Below are positions 24,244-35,279 of a stretch of 64,000 bases of DNA, piece by piece. Made by a program: the position numbers and the translations under genes. The stretch is from positions 8,546,266 to 8,610,265 of the forward strand of contig NC_060064.1 of NCBI RefSeq assembly GCF_020283565.1, in the 5' to 3' direction. Numbering within the stretch: the stretch's first letter is position 1; every line of letters begins with the position of its first letter. The notes under the pieces are model-generated. The model did not search any database. It had not been told where the DNA came from and saw nothing but the letters and a program-made list of their open reading frames with translations. This DNA comes from Trifolium pratense. Its lineage: Eukaryota; Streptophyta; Magnoliopsida; Fabales; Fabaceae.

Positions 24244-25326
24244 TTTATGAAAAAAATAAAATAAATCACATCAACATTGTTTGACAATAGAGTTGTAATT
24301 TGTTGCAATAATAACTTCCTTAAGATATAATATGTTGATGTAGCTTATCAACAAACAAAACCAAACTAATCTCAAAACCTTGAGCAATAGGAAATATTTT
24401 GTTTAGAACTTTGAACTATTTCATTCATCATAGACATGGTGTGAGTAGTTGCTTTTTGTTGTGTTTGCCTAAGGTAGTAGGTTTGAAAAAGGTAACAGAA
24501 GAAAGGAACTTCCACATATACAAGGAAGGTATACTGTTTAACAAACTGAAATTCAAACACAAATACCAAACTTCAAATGTTTTGATCAAAACTCAACTTT
24601 CCTTCAATTAAATGAAGGAATATTAGTATTGGAATATCAAAGTTTTTTATTTAATTTTTTTTATAAGGCGAGGAGCATCGAGGCATTAGGAGACAAAGCA
24701 GGTTTTGCCCTCATCCTTTGCATATATCTCCTTATTATTAAAAAAAAGAAGATATTTACAAAAACTGGCGGAACATAAACCTAACCCAATGAATCTACAC
24801 AAGAGCGCGTAGGAAAATCAAACATATCAACTTCTAATTAATTCTAAAAGACAAACTAGAAGTCCTAAAAATTTCAGGCAAATGAATTAAATAAATGGTT
24901 GTCCAAATATTGTGGTCAAAACCTTCCTTCAAATACCAAACTTCCCAACACTTTCCCTTTTATTTCCCTTCAAATCAATTAACAAACATTCACAATGTTC
25001 AAATAAATAAACAACTAAAACAAAGAATCAACTCCAATTTACACCACCTTGAAGAGTATGCTTATATAAAAGGATAAAACTACTCGGGTGTTTTAATCCG
25101 GTTGGGAGATAGTTCACATTTAGTGTTCGACAGTGTCTTTCGACTTGCATAGGTTGAAAACAATCTAATATACTATTCAAAACAATCTCATATACTTGTT
25201 TGCAAGAAGAAGCCATATTTCAGAAACTATTGAGTCAGGATTTTGTTTTTACAAGAGTTCAGAAATTATATTTAGCAAAAAGAATCTTCAACAGAGAAAG
25301 CGAATCACAGATTCATGCGATCTAAA
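24244..25326. other. Intergenic region upstream of the RING-CH gene
   Basis: This is the space between the start of the RING-CH gene and the 3' end of the CHORD-like gene, both on the minus strand. It should hold the RING-CH promoter and the trailer of the neighbour. Nothing else is recognisable; the short open frames here (for example 25028-25216) have no family features. Confidence 0.55.
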
Positions 25327-27530
25327 TCAGTCATCATATGAGGAGTGAGGAGAAGCAGTGCAACCAGGATCGAATGGATCTTCGGATCCACAACAATGCC
25401 AATACTGAAGAACTTTGCCAGAGCCAGGAGTGTTCATGGTTCCCCCTTCATGCACACTCTCAAACTTCCTCTTAGTTTCTCCTGTGGTTGAGGAAAATAG
25501 AAAGAACTACAATCATTGCCAACTTATATCTTAATAAAAATGCAAATTAGTATCATCCATATCAAATTCACAAATTTTCATCAATGTGATGATTTGACAA
25601 AATTGAAACTATTTAAGGTTAATATATTTGTAGTAGTCCCTTCGAGTTTAGTTCCTATAAAAAAAAATTTATCTATTTTTAGTCTCCACCTTTTATAAAA
25701 ATAGGATAGTTCTAGTACCTTTAGAGAGACCAAAAACATCTTGTTTCCATAAAATGTAGGGACTAAAAATGGATAATTATGTTGTAGGGACGAAACTAAA
25801 AAATGAATATTTTATAGGGACTAAATATTTAACTCAATTATTAATAAAGACTTAGATGACAATGGTTTGGCTAGAAACACAATTCATGATAGAGCATTAT
25901 GACCTCGTTTGATCCATATAACCGACTGAGCTACCTAGTGTGTTTAAGTTTAAGGTTTGGTTACAAAGCTTATATGATGGTATACATTTTGTACCAATAT
26001 CTCAAGCTTTAGTTCTTAACATTTCATAGGGTAGATCCTTTGTTAACCCCAGCTTTATTGTAATCAATTTTATGGTTCTATAAAAGTAAAAGAATCCACA
26101 TTTTGTAGCTGCTGTAAACACAGTTTAAGATTGAAATCACAAGGTCAATTAGGCATCAGTTCTAATATCATAAGTGCTGCCTCATGAATACAATTATGTT
26201 GCCCTTTTCATAGGCTCTACATAAGATTTTTCTCCCTCCTTCCCCGCAGAATTAAAGTTGTCTTTACGATGTTTTTTCATTTCATTCTAATAAGATAATT
26301 GACTAGAATTACATCCAATACATGAAGAACATCCAGAGCTGCATAATGTAAAGAGACAGATTACTTTCATGCCTCGTGAGTCAAAAAGGCCTCGAATCTA
26401 TATTCATGAACAAATTTAATCAAGTATTCCTAAAATGTAATACTTCTTGTCCTATATAATGATGAAAGTTTATACCACTATTTCAACTATTTTTGCATCA
26501 CTGCATTTCCTTATGTTTGTTTGATCAATGTAAATTACTCCAGGGTAATATATATTGAGGATTCTTTGACCAGGTTTCATCAAGACACTGAAAGCTTTTC
26601 AAGGAAGTACTCTCTCTGATCTCATATATAAGCAAAGATTCCTTTTTCAGGTGCAGAAAGTACATCCATTATTCAATGAACCTGAAAAATGAATCTTTGT
26701 TTATATACGAGACCGGATGGATTATTTCTCTAAGAAATACTTGCACAAACACTGGACATGACACTGATTCTGACAAGTATACAAACACATAATAATTTAA
26801 GAAAATCGACACTAACTCGTCTTCAATAAGATTTTTTTTCTTCCGAAAAATACCTACTGAATTGGTGCATAAAACACCAATTCACTTAAGCAAAAAGATT
26901 CTCATGGTCTAACAATATCTTAGGTATAAAACACCACTCTCTTGAGTTTCATCATTTCCTCCTTTGTAACTAACTACACTCAAACCTAAGAATCCTACAC
27001 TTGAGGTGCTAACTCAATGTGCTAATTCAATGGTAAGAGCTTATACGTGTAACCTCTTACTGAGTTCGAATCGGTTAGGGACGGTTGTAAAAATTCATTA
27101 GTGACACTTGAATTAATAAAAGATAAATAAACTAAGAATCTCAATTTTATAATATTCATCAATTATTGATGCATCAAAATATTGGTGTTCAAGATTGAAA
27201 ATTTAACAATGGATTATACATAAATAAATAAATAAATAAGAAAAAAAGTGGGGTACCTCCAAAATGGGCAGTATGAAATCGACAAGCAAGAGGGTGGTTG
27301 AGGGAAGGGTCAAATTGGGTTTTGCAGTTCTTGCAAGTTCTGAGGTTGATGCTGCTGCTGCTGCTGCTGGTTTTGTAGTTGGAACATTGAATAGATGGGA
27401 ATTGGGGGAAGTAGTGTGTACAATTTATGTTGGCTTTTGATGAAAGTGTGGTTTGAGATTGAAAAGAAAAATGAGTTTTGTTCCCATTAAGATGAAGAAG
27501 AGGGTTGTTGTGAGAAAATGAAAGAGCCAT
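25327..27530 (-). CDS. Small plastid-type protein with CHORD-like Cys/His domain
   Basis: Two exons on the minus strand, 27257-27530 and 25327-25481, join in phase to 142 codons. The first 60 residues are Ser/Asn/Thr-rich with few acidic residues and end in a polyserine run, which suggests a plastid transit peptide. The rest carries an ordered Cys/His set: C66, C69, C83, H86, H89, then W119-H-C121-C122, C132 and H137, with the pattern WHCCGSEDPFDPGCTASPH. This is the spacing style of a single CHORD zinc-binding domain. The last residues (PHSSYDD) look like a conserved tail. The intron is 1.8 kb and contains a MITE. I recognise the family as a conserved plant protein but know no established function. 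The start is the ATG at 27530; no ATG lies in frame upstream. Confidence 0.75.
25615..25836. mobile_element. MITE-like inverted repeat in the CHORD-like gene intron
   Basis: The ends are 'ggttaatatatttgtagtag' and the inverse of 'agggactaaatatttaac', with further symmetry inside (aaaatttatctatttttagt and its partner aaaaatggataatt). Relatives with the 'agggacta' motif occur at 10325-10485 and about 58960-59130. Confidence 0.55.
25885..25950 (-). repeat. tRNA-like A-box fragment
   Basis: The minus strand contains TAGCTCAGTCGGTTATATGG, close to a tRNA A box, followed by a Thr/Val-like arm but without a good B box. It is probably a SINE fragment and not a tRNA gene, because no cloverleaf can be drawn. 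Confidence 0.35.
26606..26725. mobile_element. Small MITE related to the one in the CLPP3 intron
   Basis: The arms are 'tactctctctgatctcatat' with 'ataagcaaagatt' and the inverse 'aatctttgtttatatacgag'. The centre contains 'ttattcaatgaacctgaaaa', which is shared with 54263-54402 and 63469-63545. Confidence 0.65.
27003..27120 (+). mobile_element. tRNA-derived SINE fragment
   Basis: An A-box-like 'gctaattcaatggtaagagc' is followed about 30 bases later by 'gagttcgaatc', a good B box. The trailing part 'ttaataaaagataaataaac' is A-rich as expected of a SINE tail. Confidence 0.55.
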
Positions 27531-28237
27531 CGATGGATGGATGGAATGGGAACAGCGATAACAAAAATTACAATAGAATGAAATTAAATGTTGCAAGTAC
27601 AAAATGAAATTAAAGTATTTCTCCTATTTCAAACCGATAATTTAGTGTCGAAAAGTTGGTAGAATGAAATTAACATATTTGATAAATTTAAATGTTGTAA
27701 GTATAAAATAAAATAAAAATACATAGTTAGGAAATAATTATTATATTTAAAAAAAAATAAAAAAATAAAAAGGGTGAAAATGGAATCAAATGAAAAAAAC
27801 TATAACTTATGTGTTCATGCTCAAATGTTACTTGAAATATCATTTCAAAAAAAAAAACTATAAGTAAATCAAAAAAATTTATTACTAAACACGTCTAATT
27901 TTCATAAACTCAAAAATAAGTTAAATCCAAAAGGGCTCTAAATTAGAAATTTGGTTAGAAGCAGTTAGAAAAATTTAGTAATTTTGATAGTAATTAACTT
28001 TATTATATTATCAAGAGTAGATATATAAATAGAGTGGAATTGAGTGGAAAAAAAAATAGTTGGTTGTTGCTAAAATTGAGGAAAATTAAAATAAGATACG
28101 ATTTTGCATATTTAGTGGAACAAAAAGACAATTAAGACCACTAAATTAAAAAAATTATTATGAATGTTTATGGTAATTTAGTAAATTTGATAAGAACTAA
28201 CTTTATTATATTATTATTTGATAGTAATTAACTTTAT
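27531..28237. other. Upstream region of the CHORD-like gene
   Basis: AT-rich sequence without visible gene. 'gaaattaaagtatttctcct' and 'gaaattaacatatttgataa' are a loose local duplication. The promoter of the minus-strand gene should lie in the first few hundred bases. Confidence 0.5.
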
Positions 28238-28771
28238 CACTCTCTCTGTTCCAAAATATAAGTTACTTTCGGAAAAAAATTCATACCAAAATATAAGTCG
28301 TTTCACAATATCAATGTATAATTATTGTTGATCTTCCTAAACTACCATTTTTATTTTCATTTTTCATATTTTGTTTTAGTTTTCTCATGTCATGCTTTTA
28401 CGCATATCAATGAAAGAGAAAAGAGAAGTTACTAGTACTACTATTAAGTTTTTTTTCTGTCACTATCCTATCCTGAGGATAACTGTTAAGGTTCTGTTTG
28501 GTGCACAGAATAAGAGACATAATAGGATAACTATATCATATCTTGTCTCAATCTAGTGTTTGGTGACACAGCAGGATATGATAAGTTAATCCTGAAACTT
28601 ATCCTATCCTGTTTCTCTAGTTAAAATTTTTATCCTGAATTTGAGCTGGGTTACCAGCAGGATAAGATAAGAAAAAAAATTGTTGCTTTATTCTATAAAA
28701 TATATTTTAAAATAAAAAACTGAAAATTAATAAAATATAAATAATAAAATAATTAATTTTTAAATATATAT

Positions 28772-29859
28772 TGAAGGTGTGAAAACACAAGAAGGGGGGG
28801 TTGAATTGTGTTTTAGCCAAGTTAAAACTTTTTCAAAGTTCTTAACTTAGCTACGTTAGCAGCGGATAGGTAACACAAATAATAACAAGATAAGAGAGAG
28901 AGAAAGTACACAAACAATTTATACTGGTTCCTCTCACAAAACGAGAGTAGTCCAGTCCCCTTGCACTTCCAAGGGATTTTACTATAATCACACAAGATTA
29001 CAACTGCTCAAGCACACAAGCAAGAGACTTCACAACAATGCTCAAGCACACAAGCTTAAGACTTCTCACTTAAGCACACAAGCTTAAGACTTCTCAAAAT
29101 AACAGAGATAATAAAGTAGATGAAAGAATACAACTGCTCTTAAGAGAACCTTAATGAGCAAATACAATGAATACAAAGTATTTGGACCAAGAGTTAAAAA
29201 CACTAGTTCAGAGGTTCAGAGCTTGTATTCGTAAATTCAGAGTTTGTTCGAGCGCGTGTAAGATTGATGATTTATTTGCAACTTGATTCTTCTAGTATAT
29301 ATAGAACTGAGAAAGAGTCGTTGCAAAGATGACCGTTGATGAAGATATCCTTCGTCTTCAAGCAACTTGTCTGATGCAGTTTGGTCGTTTCCAAAATAGA
29401 GAAAGAGTTTCAGACACTTTGACCATGTGCGGAGAAGACTTTCCTTATTCAGCTAATAAGTCTGATATCCCACGTTCTCAAGAGTGGACAGACAAAAAGA
29501 GATTAGCTATTCTGATCAGGGTTGAAGGGTCCTTTTCTTCATTGGTAGGAGAGTTGACCTTCAAATGAGAATCTTCACAGACTTCAAGAAGATCATCAGA
29601 GTTTGACGAAGCTCAGACTTTAAGAGGTTCTGATGACTTCATCTTCTGATGCTTGTAACTACTGAGGACCATTATCTTCTGAAACCTTGTGAACTTCTGA
29701 ATACTCGTCTTCTGAGCTTTATTCAGAGCTTATCTGAAACTAAGTTCTGCACACTTAAAATAAATTTTTAGTCCTTCCAATTGTATATTAATACTTTGTT
29801 ATCATCAAAACCTTAATAGATTTAGGGGCAAACATTTTTAAATCAATTTTGTTCCAACA
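28772..29859 (-). repeat. 3' LTR of the Sirevirus
   Basis: This is the copy downstream of the polypurine tract. It carries one extra 28-bp unit (cacttaagcacacaagctta...) relative to the 5' LTR, a tandem slip of the acacaagcttaagacttctc module at about 29040-29095. A symmetrical TATATATA lies at 29296-29303. Confidence 0.95.
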
Positions 29860-30310
29860 ATCTCCCCCTTTTTGATGATGACAAACATAAGTATTAATTG
29901 ACAATTGTTGTTAAATTAACTTATCATGTTTCTCTTAGGTTTATGAGGTTTGCAAGTTCCCCCTAAGATTGATACTTCTTAAAGACTTAGCTTTAGGATT
30001 TATCCATGATATTTTAATTTAGTATAAGATTTAAGTAATTAAAGTAAAATTAAATTTCATATTTTTCTTCAGGACGAGAGGTTTGCAAGCTCTCCCCCTG
30101 AGTCTCATAAGGTTAAGTTAAAATTGCACTCTTAACTTATCCTTACTGATGAAATTTATTTTTAGTTTAAAATACTTAGTCTCCATAATAAAACAAATTT
30201 ATTTGCTTAACACCTTTAATAACATAACAAATATAAAGCGTATAAAGCGTGGTTTCAGTTTTGGAAACATATCAATTAATGCGTAACTACTCCCCCTTTT
30301 GTCATTATCA
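29860..30310 (-). other. Polypurine-tract cluster next to the 3' LTR
   Basis: The minus strand has an A/G tract (plus: tctccccctttttgatgatg) touching the LTR at 29861, and similar tracts (plus: ttccccct, tctccccctgag, ctcccccttttgtcatt) near 29957, 30092 and 30290. The first is the plus-strand primer site. Multiple tracts are a described feature of Sireviruses. Confidence 0.7.
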
Positions 30311-30402
30311 AAAAGTTAGGAAACCAAGACAGTCAAAGAAGGAAATTGGTTGTTACAAAGGAGAATTTATTTCAAAAACAAAAACCAAAGCGCCAAAAAC
30401 GC

Positions 30403-30410
30403 TATAAATA
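30403..30410 (+). promoter_or_regulatory. TATA box of an antisense gene inside the Sirevirus
   Basis: TATAAATA on the plus strand, opposite to the direction of the retrotransposon, stands about 30 bases before an A/C-rich leader (cttcacaacaaaacgcaaac) and 78 bases before the ATG of the 101-codon ORF. Position and leader composition fit a plant pol II promoter. Confidence 0.55.
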
Positions 30411-30480
30411 GTGAACAAGTTAGACAAATATTCTTCACAACAAAACGCAAACAATATTCAGAGAAAGAAAATCAAGAAGA

Positions 30481-30786
30481 ATGAAGAGGTTTAGTGCTCG
30501 TATTACTGAGTTTCGCAGAAAGAAAGATGAAGAACGAGAAAGAGAAGAAAAAGATAAAGAAGACAATAAGAAGCCACAAGAAGCTGAAATCATTATCATC
30601 TCGTCAGACTCTGAGTCTGAGGAAGATGAAATTGACGCTGACTATGCTGAATTCTTGGCTGGGTATGTTCCTGAAGAGGAACAAGAAGAAGAAGAAGAAG
30701 AGCAGAACCCAGATCCTATAGAGATATCATCAGATGATGCTGAGGAGAAATCTGAGATTTCTTCTGAGTACTATCCATCTGACTAG
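30481..30786 (+). CDS. Antisense acidic protein with SUMO-interaction-like motifs
   Basis: This 101-codon ORF runs against the gag-pol direction, between the third ORF and the 3' LTR. Residues 1-31 are rich in Lys, Arg and Glu (coiled or helical), and from residue 36 on the protein is strongly acidic. Residues 37-50 are four isoleucines followed by SSDSESEEDE, and residues 80-89 read IEISSDDAEE. A short run of aliphatic residues flanked by Ser and acidic residues is the layout of SUMO-interacting motifs of the phospho-regulated type. A TATA box and A-rich leader lie upstream and no stop interrupts it. I know of no named family. It could instead be a chance open frame in acidic-biased sequence, but promoter, length and two motifs speak against that. 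Confidence 0.55.
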   Translation: MKRFSARITEFRRKKDEEREREEKDKEDNKKPQEAEIIIISSDSESEEDEIDADYAEFLAGYVPEEEQEEEEEEQNPDPIEISSDDAEEKSEISSEYYPSD

Positions 30787-31082
30787 GATTAGGTCGTCTT
30801 TTTATTTGTCTCTTGCCAATGTATTCAAGCATATGCAGTTATTAAAAAAGTTTTCTTTAAAAATTTCTTGTTCTTGTGTTTCTGTCTATTAAGAAGGTGT
30901 AACAATCCACAAACAAAATTATGAAAAGATAATAAAATCAAAACATAACCACACAATAAGGACAAGAACATAATAAACAAAACCAAGATTAAAATCAAAC
31001 AAGTTAAAACCAAATGTTCAGAAGTTGAGAAAGAAAACAAACAAACAATAAGTTAAACAACATATAAAAAGTACTTAGAGTC
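30787..31082. other. Spacer between the antisense gene and the third ORF
   Basis: This 296-bp AT-rich stretch separates the 3' ends of two convergent ORFs. It should hold both trailers; 'attaaaaaag' and 'gaaaataa'-like signals occur but none is convincing. Confidence 0.5.
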
Positions 31083-32868
31083 CTAGGGTTTCTTAAGAAG
31101 AGCTATGATGGTATCAAATTTGTCATTCAAGGTGTCCACTTTAGAGTCCAGCTTGTCCACCTTGGATTCCAGATTCTGTTGATCAGCCCTTTGTTGCTCA
31201 ATAGCTTCTTGTAAAACCCGTAGTTGATCCACATCCACTGGAGCCTGTGCTATACCAGAGGAAGATTCACCAGCCTCAAGCATAAGAACATCTTCCGGAG
31301 ACAAAGTTGCAGCCTCTTGAGCAATATTCTCAGTTGCTTGAGCAAGTTGTTCAGCTTCAATCCTCTGAGTTTCTAAACTTTTAAACAGCTTTGAATCCAC
31401 CCAGCAATCCTTAAACACATTCAGAAGCACCTTATCAGCAGTTTCTCTAGCAGTCACAACAGCAATCCGTGCACGCTCAGTTTCCTCATGATTAAACATT
31501 GTTAACCTCTTTTGACTTACCCTTGCAAGACCTTCTCTCATCAAATTCACCACCTCCAGATCCCTTTTTCCAATAACAGACTTTATATCCTTACCAACTA
31601 CATCCAGAGCATTACAGACCTTGGCCTTGATAGAGGATACTTCAACATCCACATCAGAGGGACATACCAAGAACCTGTTCTTAATATTTGACAACCTAAG
31701 TAGATCATCATAAAGCTGATTGGAGAGGTTACCAAATAGGTCAGAGGATGAAGGTGAGATACATGGAACGGTTAAGTGTTTAGGTGATTCAGGAGTAGGG
31801 TTGTCAATGATAACAACATCTGCCTCTGAAGGTCTTGAAGCACAAGTGTGAACACGTTCAGGAGAACCATGTTCAGCACCTGAGTCAGGGTTAAGTTCAA
31901 GAAGTTGTTCAGATTGTTCAGGAGAGTTTGGGTCAGAGGTTGGTTCAGGAGATTTTGGTTCAGAGGTTGATTCAGGAGATTTGCTAGGAGAGGGTTGTTT
32001 GGTGGGAGAGGTTTGTTCAGTAGAAGAAATATCTGGTTTTGGTTCAGATGATGGAATGTCAGATGATTCTTTTTGTGGTTGAGGTTGAGGTGATTTTGGT
32101 TTGGGAGGTGATGTGGGTTTGTTGGTTTCATGAGTAAAAGGATGGTTATTTAATGGGTCAGGGCTAAGATGTTTTTCTAGTTCAGAGAGGGGGTTATCAG
32201 AAGATGAAATATTGATGGGTTTGGGATGGATCGTTCTAAGAGGTTTGGTAAAACCTATTCCAATTTCAGCTTCATTAAAGATATACTTAGGAGTCTTACC
32301 TTTGGGGTCAGGAACTTGTTTCTTTTGCAGCTTGGCACCAAGAGTTTCTTCATCAGACTCAGTCTCATCATCAGATTGAGTCTCATCAGATGAGCTTTCC
32401 TCCTCATCAATAATGATTGGCTTTTTAGATGATGCTTCAGCAACCTTGTCAGCAGCATCTTCATGTTTCCTCTTAGTCCTTTGTTCAGCCATAGATTGCT
32501 CAACCTTAACTTTCTTCTGAGCAAGAAGATCTGGCTTAACTTGATCTTCTTGAGTATCAACTTTCCTTTTGGATTTTCTCTTAGGATTGTACATGTTCAC
32601 TGGAGCCTTTGGAATCATCTCCCTAGTGACATCAAATCCTTCAGCCTTTAGATCCTTCAGATAATCTTGAATGATGTACTCAACATCCAATTCAGAGATT
32701 AGAGGATAACCATCCACATACAACCTATCTTCAAGACGAACTGAAAATTCTTGAGCAGGTTGAACCACTTTGGTGTTGATCAAATGCATCTTTGTCAGAA
32801 AACTGCTGGTCAGGACTTCTGGAGTTATCTTGCAAGCCACAAGTTCTGGGTAGAATTTCTTCAGACTT
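31083..32868 (-). pseudogene. Sirevirus third ORF, C-terminal segment
   Basis: The frame is open from the solo-LTR junction at 32868 to the stop at 31083. It holds a Lys/Arg-rich stretch (a possible nuclear signal, KRKSKRKV), acidic Ser-rich stretches, a long Pro/Ser/Glu repeat region (SPEP, TSEP, SPEQ modules), and a C-terminal leucine/valine heptad region (VDKLDSKVDTLNDKF) that predicts a coiled coil. Two SUMO-interaction-like cores are visible: PIIIDEEESSSDE (about 32389-32425) and VVIIDNP (about 31798-31823). In Sireviruses an ORF here has been called envelope-like; I see no signal peptide or membrane segment in this part. It is separated from its N-terminus by insertions. Confidence 0.75.
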
Positions 32869-35279
32869 TATAACACCCCATATCGATTTATCTAGAATAT
32901 CAACGAGAGTGTACATAACTGAATCGGGAAACATTAAATTTTCATTACATATCGTTCGAATACATAAATAGGATTACAAAATCCAAGAGATTACTACAAA
33001 ATTGAGCTAACAACTGAAAACATAAAGAACTAAATCTTATACAAAATATAAGATAACATGACGTCAGCTCAACTAGCATAATCCAAGTATCTGAACTTCA
33101 TGCTTGCAGGCCATGATATCTCGATCAATCTGCTTATCTGAAATCAATAAGTGGGGAATGAGAACAGTCACTTCGTCTCAGTGGATTCCTACTACCCAAT
33201 TACTATTGGTGTCTACACCGGGGGCAACTGATGAACTAATAGTTCTCTGATCCTAATAGTCAATCTCTAAACATGATTTACATAACATAATTTCATAACA
33301 TAATACATAAAGGTGTAACACAAATTATTTATCTTGTTCATTTTATTCATAACAAAGACACTCTGAGGTGAGCCGGTCTCAGAGGCCTGACATGTCCGTC
33401 TGCGATAATAATATACATCGACACGGCTGAAGCTCACAATCATAACATGATTGGATTCTAACGAATCCCATAACGTGGTACATAAGTAACCACCATAATT
33501 GATTGACTTTCTTACCTTAACTTAATAATCCTGATTGTTATCCTGTCCATGAATTCCCTCCCCGGGTATCTCTAAATTGTCCTGATTCCTAATACTTTAT
33601 TTCATGAGGTGTGATTAACATTCTAAATATGTAACGATGTTACACTATCCAGAGAAATACATTAGGAAGAATAAGAATATAAAACGAGTGATTTGGCGGT
33701 TAAAGTAAAATTCTGCGGTGTTCTATTATGACATTCTCGCCTAGCGAAGTCATTCCTCGCTAAGCGAGTACATCAGTATAAAACTCTGTTTGCATTTTTT
33801 ATGAGAAATCAAGCCAATAATCACCTACAATCCATATATTCCTAATTTCAGACACTGTAATTAGTCCATATATTCAGAATGGAGAATAGTTTGGGGATTT
33901 AACCATTCTCACACAATAAATTCCTTAAATCCTAGTATTGTCATGCAACTGATAAATTGGGGAACTAATATTCTAACTGAACTAATGTTATCATGCCTTT
34001 ATTTTATTTGGGGAAACTAATTGAGCTAAACTAACTAGAGTTTAAGGCTCTAATGGAACCCACCTGAGTGAATATTAAGAAGCTTCAAGTCTTTGTTCTA
34101 CTCAACTTCTCAATCCTCTTATTCAATCTTGGTTCTTCTAACACCAGCTCTGAGTTTCTACAATTATTTCCATGGTCAACTTCCAGCACCTAATCATATC
34201 TTCTTCCTCCAGAAAACCATATGAAATTTCAATAAGATTTCTACTATTTAGGTAGCGAAACAGTCAACATCAGGATTATGATAGAAAGGAAGAGGTTAAT
34301 ATTCTCACCCAGGCTGATAAATGGTTTGATTGAAGAGAAACAACAACATACAGTTGCAGCAACCTCCTTTTGTCTCGTTAGGCGAAAGGTCCGGCTTGCT
34401 AAGCGATCCTTCATGAACAGTCCAATTTCGTTTGAGTACAGCCAAGCCCCAAACACTTTCTGCATAAATTCTGTGTTGAACCCTTCACTTCAAAAATTCG
34501 TACCGACCTCATTACTCCATCAAATCTCACGAGGCTGGGACCAAATCGACCGGGGTTACGTTAGCTATCCATAGAGACAAACCACATTAAATTCAGAGTT
34601 GTAGAGAGAGAGAAGTCGCCGTTTTGGTGGAACCCTGTCCTAAATACGAGTTTCACCTTTATTCTACAACCTTCCCAAAAACCTAACTTGCTTCCTCATC
34701 ATTCAAAGGCCCTCAAATTGATAGAATCCATCACAAAGAAAAGGAATTGAGTTCTTTCTTCTTACCTCAAAGTTTCTGAACATATAGCACCTCAATCTCA
34801 ATTAGAATCTTCAACATGCAATGGTTTGGTTTGATGAAATTTGGGAATAAAAGGGTTGGGGCTGTTCAGCCCATTTACAGAGAAAAAGAAGGAATTGAGG
34901 CTTGGAATTGTCTCTTGAGAGCTCAAATGCTCATGGGTTATGCAAGTATTGTACATGCATTAAGGATGGGGAAAGATGAAATTTGATCTTGACTCATGGT
35001 GATTGTGAGAGATGACCGTGAGAGTGAGAGAAGAAAGAGATATTTTGTTTTGCTGGTAGTGAGAAAATTAGTGGGCTGAAGGGTTAAGGCCTCATATATA
35101 CTCCATCACATTATATGAGCAATTGTCCTAATTTACAAAATTGCCATTAATACTCTCCACCTCACCTTCTAGTTGTTTATAACTTAGTAAATTTTCCTAT
35201 TCTTCCCACTTTTCCTCAGGTCCATATATATAAACAACTCTAATTAATGAGTTCGGTTAATTGAAGTTGGGATGTTACA
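32869..35279 (-). mobile_element. Solo LTR (2,411 bp) inserted in the Sirevirus third ORF
   Basis: The segment starts tataacacccc and ends gggatgttaca and is flanked on both sides by gactt (32864-32868 and 35280-35284). Read on the minus strand it starts TGTAACATCCC and ends GGGTGTTATA, with the final CA changed to TA. No second LTR or internal region is present, so it is the product of LTR-LTR recombination. Style and length suit a Ty3/gypsy chromovirus of the Tekay type, which is inference. Internal palindromes of the type cgctaagcga occur near 33760 and 34400. Confidence 0.85.

Noticed and set aside
25028..25216. 62-codon minus-strand ORF between the RING-CH and CHORD-like genes
   Set aside because: No family feature, no splice partner, and located in the trailer region of the CHORD-like gene.
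29329..29568. 79-codon plus-strand ORF, also at 51479-51718, just after a TATATATA box
   Set aside because: It lies inside the LTRs, so its presence twice is due to LTR duplication; the TATA box is symmetrical and serves the element; leader would be nearly absent.
31772..32560. Asn/Leu/Pro-rich and Lys/Leu-rich minus-strand frames inside the third ORF
   Set aside because: Alternative frames of the Pro/Ser/Glu repeat region; no independent support.
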